Assembly (NCBI GenBank): GCA_016713105.1
Contig: JADJPS010000005.1
Span: 186,001-250,000 of the forward strand
Length of the DNA: 64,000 nt
Source: Devosia sp.
GTDB lineage: Bacteria > Pseudomonadota > Alphaproteobacteria > Rhizobiales > Devosiaceae
Direction: 5' to 3'
Both the position numbers and the translations under genes were made by a program. Within the stretch, counting starts at the first letter, position 1, and the number at the start of each line of letters is the position of its first letter. Shown one piece after another: positions 59,720-64,000 of this stretch. Below the pieces are notes generated by a model. That model was not told where the DNA came from, ran no database searches, and was given only the letters and a program-made list of their open reading frames with translations.

Positions 59720-60670
59720 GTGACCAAGCGTGCATTCACCTTTCCCGGCCAGGGCAGCCAGGCTGTCGGCATGGGCAAGGATCTGGCCGATACCTACCAG
59801 CAGGCGCGGAACGTCTTCGCCGAGGTGGACGACGCGCTTGGCCAGAAGCTCTCGAAGCTGATGTTCGAGGGGCCGGACGAGACGCTGCGGCTGACCGAAA
59901 ACGCCCAACCGGCGCTGATGGCCGTTTCGGTGGCGGTGACGCGGGTGCTCGAAAGCCGCGACTTCGCGTTGAGGGATCGCGCTGCCTATGTCGCTGGGCA
60001 CTCGCTGGGCGAATACTCGGCCCTCGCGGCGGCCGGGGCCTTCAGCCTCGCCGACGCGGCACGGCTGCTGAAGACCCGCGGCCAGGCGATGCAGCAGGCC
60101 GTGCCGGTGGGAGAGGGCGCCATGGCAGCGATCCTCGGGCTCGACCTTGAGACGGTGGAGATGATCTGTGCGGAGGCGGCCGCGGGTGAGGTCTGCGGGC
60201 TCGCCAACGACAATGCGCCGGGCCAGGTAGTGATCTCCGGCAACCTCGCCGCGGTGAACCGCGCCATCGATCTCCTGAAGGCGGCTGGCGCCAAGCGGGC
60301 CCTGCCGCTGCCGGTCAGCGCGCCGTTCCACTGTGCCCTGATGCAACCCGCCGCAGAGGCCATGCGTGCCGCACTGGACAAGGTGGTGGTGCATACTCCG
60401 GTCGTGCCGGTGGTGGCGAACGTGCTTGCCGCGCCGATTTCTGATCCGGTCGAGATCAGGAGGCGGCTGGTCGAGCAGGTAACCGGCCGGGTCCGCTGGA
60501 CCGAATGCGTCAATTGGCTGACGGGAGCCGGCGGCGTGACGCAACTGGTTGAACTGGGCGCAGGCAAGGTGCTGAGCGGACTGGCCAAGCGCATCGCGCC
60601 GGATGTTCCGGCGGTTTCGGTCGCTACCTCCGCGGATGTGGACGCGTTTCTGGCGAGTATCGCCGCCTAG
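59720..60670 (+). CDS. fabD: Malonyl-CoA:ACP transacylase
   Basis: A 316-residue enzyme that loads malonate on ACP to start fatty acid elongation. FTFPGQGSQAVGMGKDL opens it, the nucleophile serine is in VAGHSLGEYSALAAAG, the arginine in LLKTRGQAMQQAVP and the histidine in SAPFHCALMQPA. The start is a GTG at 59720, five bases after GGCGGAGG, placing the first strand correctly. It heads fabD-fabG-acpP-fabF, all rightward. Confidence 0.96.
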   Translation: MTKRAFTFPGQGSQAVGMGKDLADTYQQARNVFAEVDDALGQKLSKLMFEGPDETLRLTENAQPALMAVSVAVTRVLESRDFALRDRAAYVAGHSLGEYSALAAAGAFSLADAARLLKTRGQAMQQAVPVGEGAMAAILGLDLETVEMICAEAAAGEVCGLANDNAPGQVVISGNLAAVNRAIDLLKAAGAKRALPLPVSAPFHCALMQPAAEAMRAALDKVVVHTPVVPVVANVLAAPISDPVEIRRRLVEQVTGRVRWTECVNWLTGAGGVTQLVELGAGKVLSGLAKRIAPDVPAVSVATSADVDAFLASIAA

Positions 60671-60721
60671 GGGCAGTCCGCCACCCATCAATTGAATCAG
60701 ACTCTGCAAAGGAGCCGCCAA

Positions 60722-61462
60722 ATGTTTGATCTTTCTGGAAAACGCGCCCTTGTTACCGGCGCCTCGGGCGGCATCGGGCGCGAGATCGCCAAGGCGCTGG
60801 CCGGTGCGGGGGCACGTGTCGCTCTGAGCGGCACCCGGGTCGGTGCGCTCGAGGACACGCGGGCGCTGCTGGGTGGCGGCGACCACCCGATCGTGCCGTG
60901 CAACCTCTCCGACCTCAATGCGGTCGACCACCTGGTCCCCGAGGCCGAGAAGGCGCTCGGCGGCATCGACATCCTCGTCAACAATGCCGGCATGACGCGC
61001 GACAACCTGTTCATGCGCATGAAGGACGAAGAGTGGGACGAGGTGCTGGCGGTGAACCTCACTGCCGCGTTCCACCTGACGCGCGCGGTGCTGCGGGGCA
61101 TGATGAAGCAGCGCTTCGGCCGCATCATCGGCATCACTTCGGTGGTCGGCGTCGTCGGCAATCCGGGTCAGGGCAACTACGCGGCGTCGAAGGCCGGACT
61201 GATCGGCATGAGCAAGGCGCTGGCCTATGAGGTCGCCTCGCGCAGCATCACCGTCAACACGGTGGCCCCCGGCTTCATCGGCTCCGCCATGACGGATGAA
61301 CTCAATGACAAGCAGCGCGAGAGCATTCTCGCCAAGGTTCCGGCCGGCAGACTGGGCAACGCCGACGAGGTGGCCGCCGCCGTCGTGTTCCTGGCCTCGA
61401 ACGAGGCCGGCTACATCACCGGCCACACGCTCAATGTCAACGGCGGCATGGTGATGCTCTGA
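60722..61462 (+). CDS. fabG: 3-oxoacyl-ACP reductase
   Basis: A 246-residue SDR reducing 3-oxoacyl-ACP with NADPH. It has VTGASGGIGREIAKALAGAG, LVNNAGMTRDNLFMRM (the FabG-specific block), the serine in ITSVVGVVGNPGQGNYAASK with the Tyr-Lys pair and the closing HTLNVNGGM. The ATG at 60722 follows AAAGGAG. It is 51 bases from fabD, and 230 bases precede acpP. Confidence 0.96.
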   Translation: MFDLSGKRALVTGASGGIGREIAKALAGAGARVALSGTRVGALEDTRALLGGGDHPIVPCNLSDLNAVDHLVPEAEKALGGIDILVNNAGMTRDNLFMRMKDEEWDEVLAVNLTAAFHLTRAVLRGMMKQRFGRIIGITSVVGVVGNPGQGNYAASKAGLIGMSKALAYEVASRSITVNTVAPGFIGSAMTDELNDKQRESILAKVPAGRLGNADEVAAAVVFLASNEAGYITGHTLNVNGGMVML

Positions 61463-61692
61463 GACGTACGCTCCAAGCTGGGGAAACCCGTCTGGGGGGA
61501 ATATGGCAAAGGGCGGGGAAGTGTGTTACGTCCGCCGCTGATTTCGGGCATGGCCGACCCTTGCAGGGGTCTTGAACCGCGCCTACAGTCGGCCGCGAAC
61601 GGCGGCAGGTTCACGGGAGTTGGGCAGGTTCCAGCGCCTTGCGGCCGAATACGAAACGAAACAAAGCAGTCTGGGAACAAGGGAAGTCAAAT

Positions 61693-61929
61693 ATGAGCGA
61701 TATCGCTGATCGCGTCCGCAAGATCGTGGTCGAACACCTCAACGTCGATGCGGAGAAGGTCGTCGATAAGGCCAGCTTCATCGATGACCTGGGCGCCGAC
61801 TCGCTCGATCAGGTCGAACTCGTCATGGCTTTCGAGGAAGAGTTCAACGTCGAGATCCCGGACGATGCGGCGGAATCGATCCAGACCTTCGGCGATGCCG
61901 TCGCCTACCTGACCAAGGCCGTCGGCTAA
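61693..61929 (+). CDS. acpP: Acyl carrier protein
   Basis: A 78-residue acidic four-helix carrier. The phosphopantetheine serine is in DDLGADSLDQVELVMAFEE, and the rest (VRKIVVEHLNV, FGDAVAYLTKAVG) is canonical. The ATG at 61693 follows AAGGGA. It has a 230-base leader, longer than the other gaps in the operon, with a small CCCTTGCAGGG hairpin near 61558; this suggests its own promoter, as is usual for this highly expressed gene. Confidence 0.98.
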   Translation: MSDIADRVRKIVVEHLNVDAEKVVDKASFIDDLGADSLDQVELVMAFEEEFNVEIPDDAAESIQTFGDAVAYLTKAVG

Positions 61930-61956
61930 GCGCCGACCCGATACGGCTCGTCTTCG

Positions 61957-63225
<1,269 letters not shown>

Positions 63226-63308
63226 CCCGACACCGCTCGGGGGCGCGGGTGAGGCCTCCCAGTCCTGCACCGAGGCCCAGAGCCCGTCCGAGGGGAGCAT
63301 TCAACCGA

Positions 63309-64000
63309 TGGCGAACGAGCGGAACGACAAGAAGAGCAAGCGGCGCCGGCGCGGCGGGCTCGTCGACATCATCAACGGCCTGCTGATGCTGGTGGTGCTC
63401 GGCATGCTCGGCCTGGTCGGGGTCTTCCTGTACGGCGCCAGCCAGTTCTATCAGGCCGGCGTGGTCAAGGCCGACACCAACTTCACAGTGGAAAGAGGCT
63501 CCTCGGTGCTGACGACCGCGCGGCGCCTCGAGGAACAGGGGCTGATTCCACAGGACCAGATACTGCCGTCGGAATGGCTGTTCTGGGCCGGCGCACGGGC
63601 GCTCAAGAAGGAGAACGACATCAAGGCCGGGGTCTATGCGCTCAGGGCAAATTCGTCGATGTCGGACATTCTGATCGAGATCACCGAGGGCAAGCCACTC
63701 GACTTCTTCGTCAATGTCATCCCCGGCGACACCTCGTTCCAGGTGGCCGAGCGACTCAACCAGCAGAACCCCAACCTCTCGGGGGATCCCGTTGTGCTGC
63801 CGTCGGAAGGTTCCCTGCTCGCCATCCGATATGACTACTTCCCCGGCGACAGCCGCCAATCCGTGCTCGACAAGATGCAGGCAGCGATGAAGGACCGGCT
63901 CGATGCCATCTGGCAGGGCCGCGACACCCGCATCGACGATGTCATCAAGTCGCCGGCCGACCTCGTGACGCTGGCCTCCATCGTCGAGAAGGAGACGGGT
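63309..64000 (+). CDS. mltG: Endolytic murein transglycosylase MltG, 3' end outside window
   Basis: Open for 230 codons to the right edge. A basic lead (NDKKSKRRRRGG) and one helix (LLMLVVLGMLGLVGVFLYGA) anchor it in the inner membrane. The LysM-like part (FTVERGSSVLTTARRLEEQG) and the YceG core follow. The final visible codons read LASIVEKETG, which contains the catalytic glutamate. It cleaves nascent glycan strands to set their length. Placement after fabF is usual in alphaproteobacteria. The ATG at 63309 follows GAGGGGAG. Confidence 0.93.

Noticed and set aside
59558..61426. 622-codon minus-strand open frame across fabD and fabG
   Set aside because: It is antisense to two clear fatty-acid genes with conserved catalytic motifs.

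Overview
The window is high-GC DNA from an alphaproteobacterium, most likely of the Hyphomicrobiales. The core gene order supports this: rpsF-rpsR-rplI near dnaB-alr-radA-cvpA-purF, fabD-fabG-acpP-fabF-mltG, and guaA near guaB and rsmB. A Devosia-like genus is possible, but the sequence alone does not settle it. I see no rRNA, tRNA or CRISPR array.

Region 1 (1-3.8 kb, minus strand): a WYL-domain regulator followed with overlap by a large SNF2-type helicase that runs off the left edge. A 7-bp-arm palindrome lies in its promoter. This looks like the start of a defence module continuing to the left.

Region 2 (3.8-22.5 kb): a genomic island inserted at the 3' end of guaA. A broken tyrosine integrase lies next to the guaA stop codon. 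The last bases of guaA (22529-22540) recur as an exact 12-bp direct repeat at 3820-3831, which I propose as the other attachment core. Between them lies a rightward operon of five genes: a PD-(D/E)XK nuclease (AddB/RecB-like), a UvrD/AddA-like helicase-nuclease, a DUF6361 protein, a phospholipase D-like protein and a DEAD-type helicase. It looks like an anti-phage module. A leftward trio follows (serine recombinase and two ParB/RepB-like proteins), then a helix-turn-helix protein, an AlpA-like regulator and the integrase. Almost every long gene here carries frameshifts or in-frame stops. Only DUF6361, the helix-turn-helix gene and the AlpA-like gene are intact.

Region 3 (22.5-29.5 kb): guaA, then a signalling cluster. 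It has three Popeye-like membrane proteins with cyclic-nucleotide-binding (CNB) domains, a stand-alone CNB protein, and a partner-switching set: STAS antagonist, HATPase anti-sigma-type kinase, and a CNB-PP2C phosphatase with two frameshifts. Between the first two CNB genes lie degenerate copies of the guaA 5' end and of a CNB gene 3' end, the remains of a tandem duplication.

Region 4 (29.5-64 kb): ordinary chromosome. In order: acyltransferase, a small membrane protein, rsmB, MAPEG protein, guaB (TTG start), an EF-G paralogue, a conserved unknown, two tandem DHA2 transporters, NnrU, an L,D-transpeptidase, a YfgM-like protein, der, a CorC-type protein, an SDR, purF, cvpA, radA, a PfkB kinase, a TIM-barrel isomerase, alr, dnaB, a MarR/cytochrome b561 pair, rplI, rpsR, rpsF, a threonine dehydratase-like enzyme, and fabD-fabG-acpP-fabF-mltG (the last cut by the right edge).

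Caution on quality: several genes show paired, compensating single-base changes in homopolymers (16910, 35604-35649, about 19250-19300). Part of the apparent gene decay may therefore be sequencing error.
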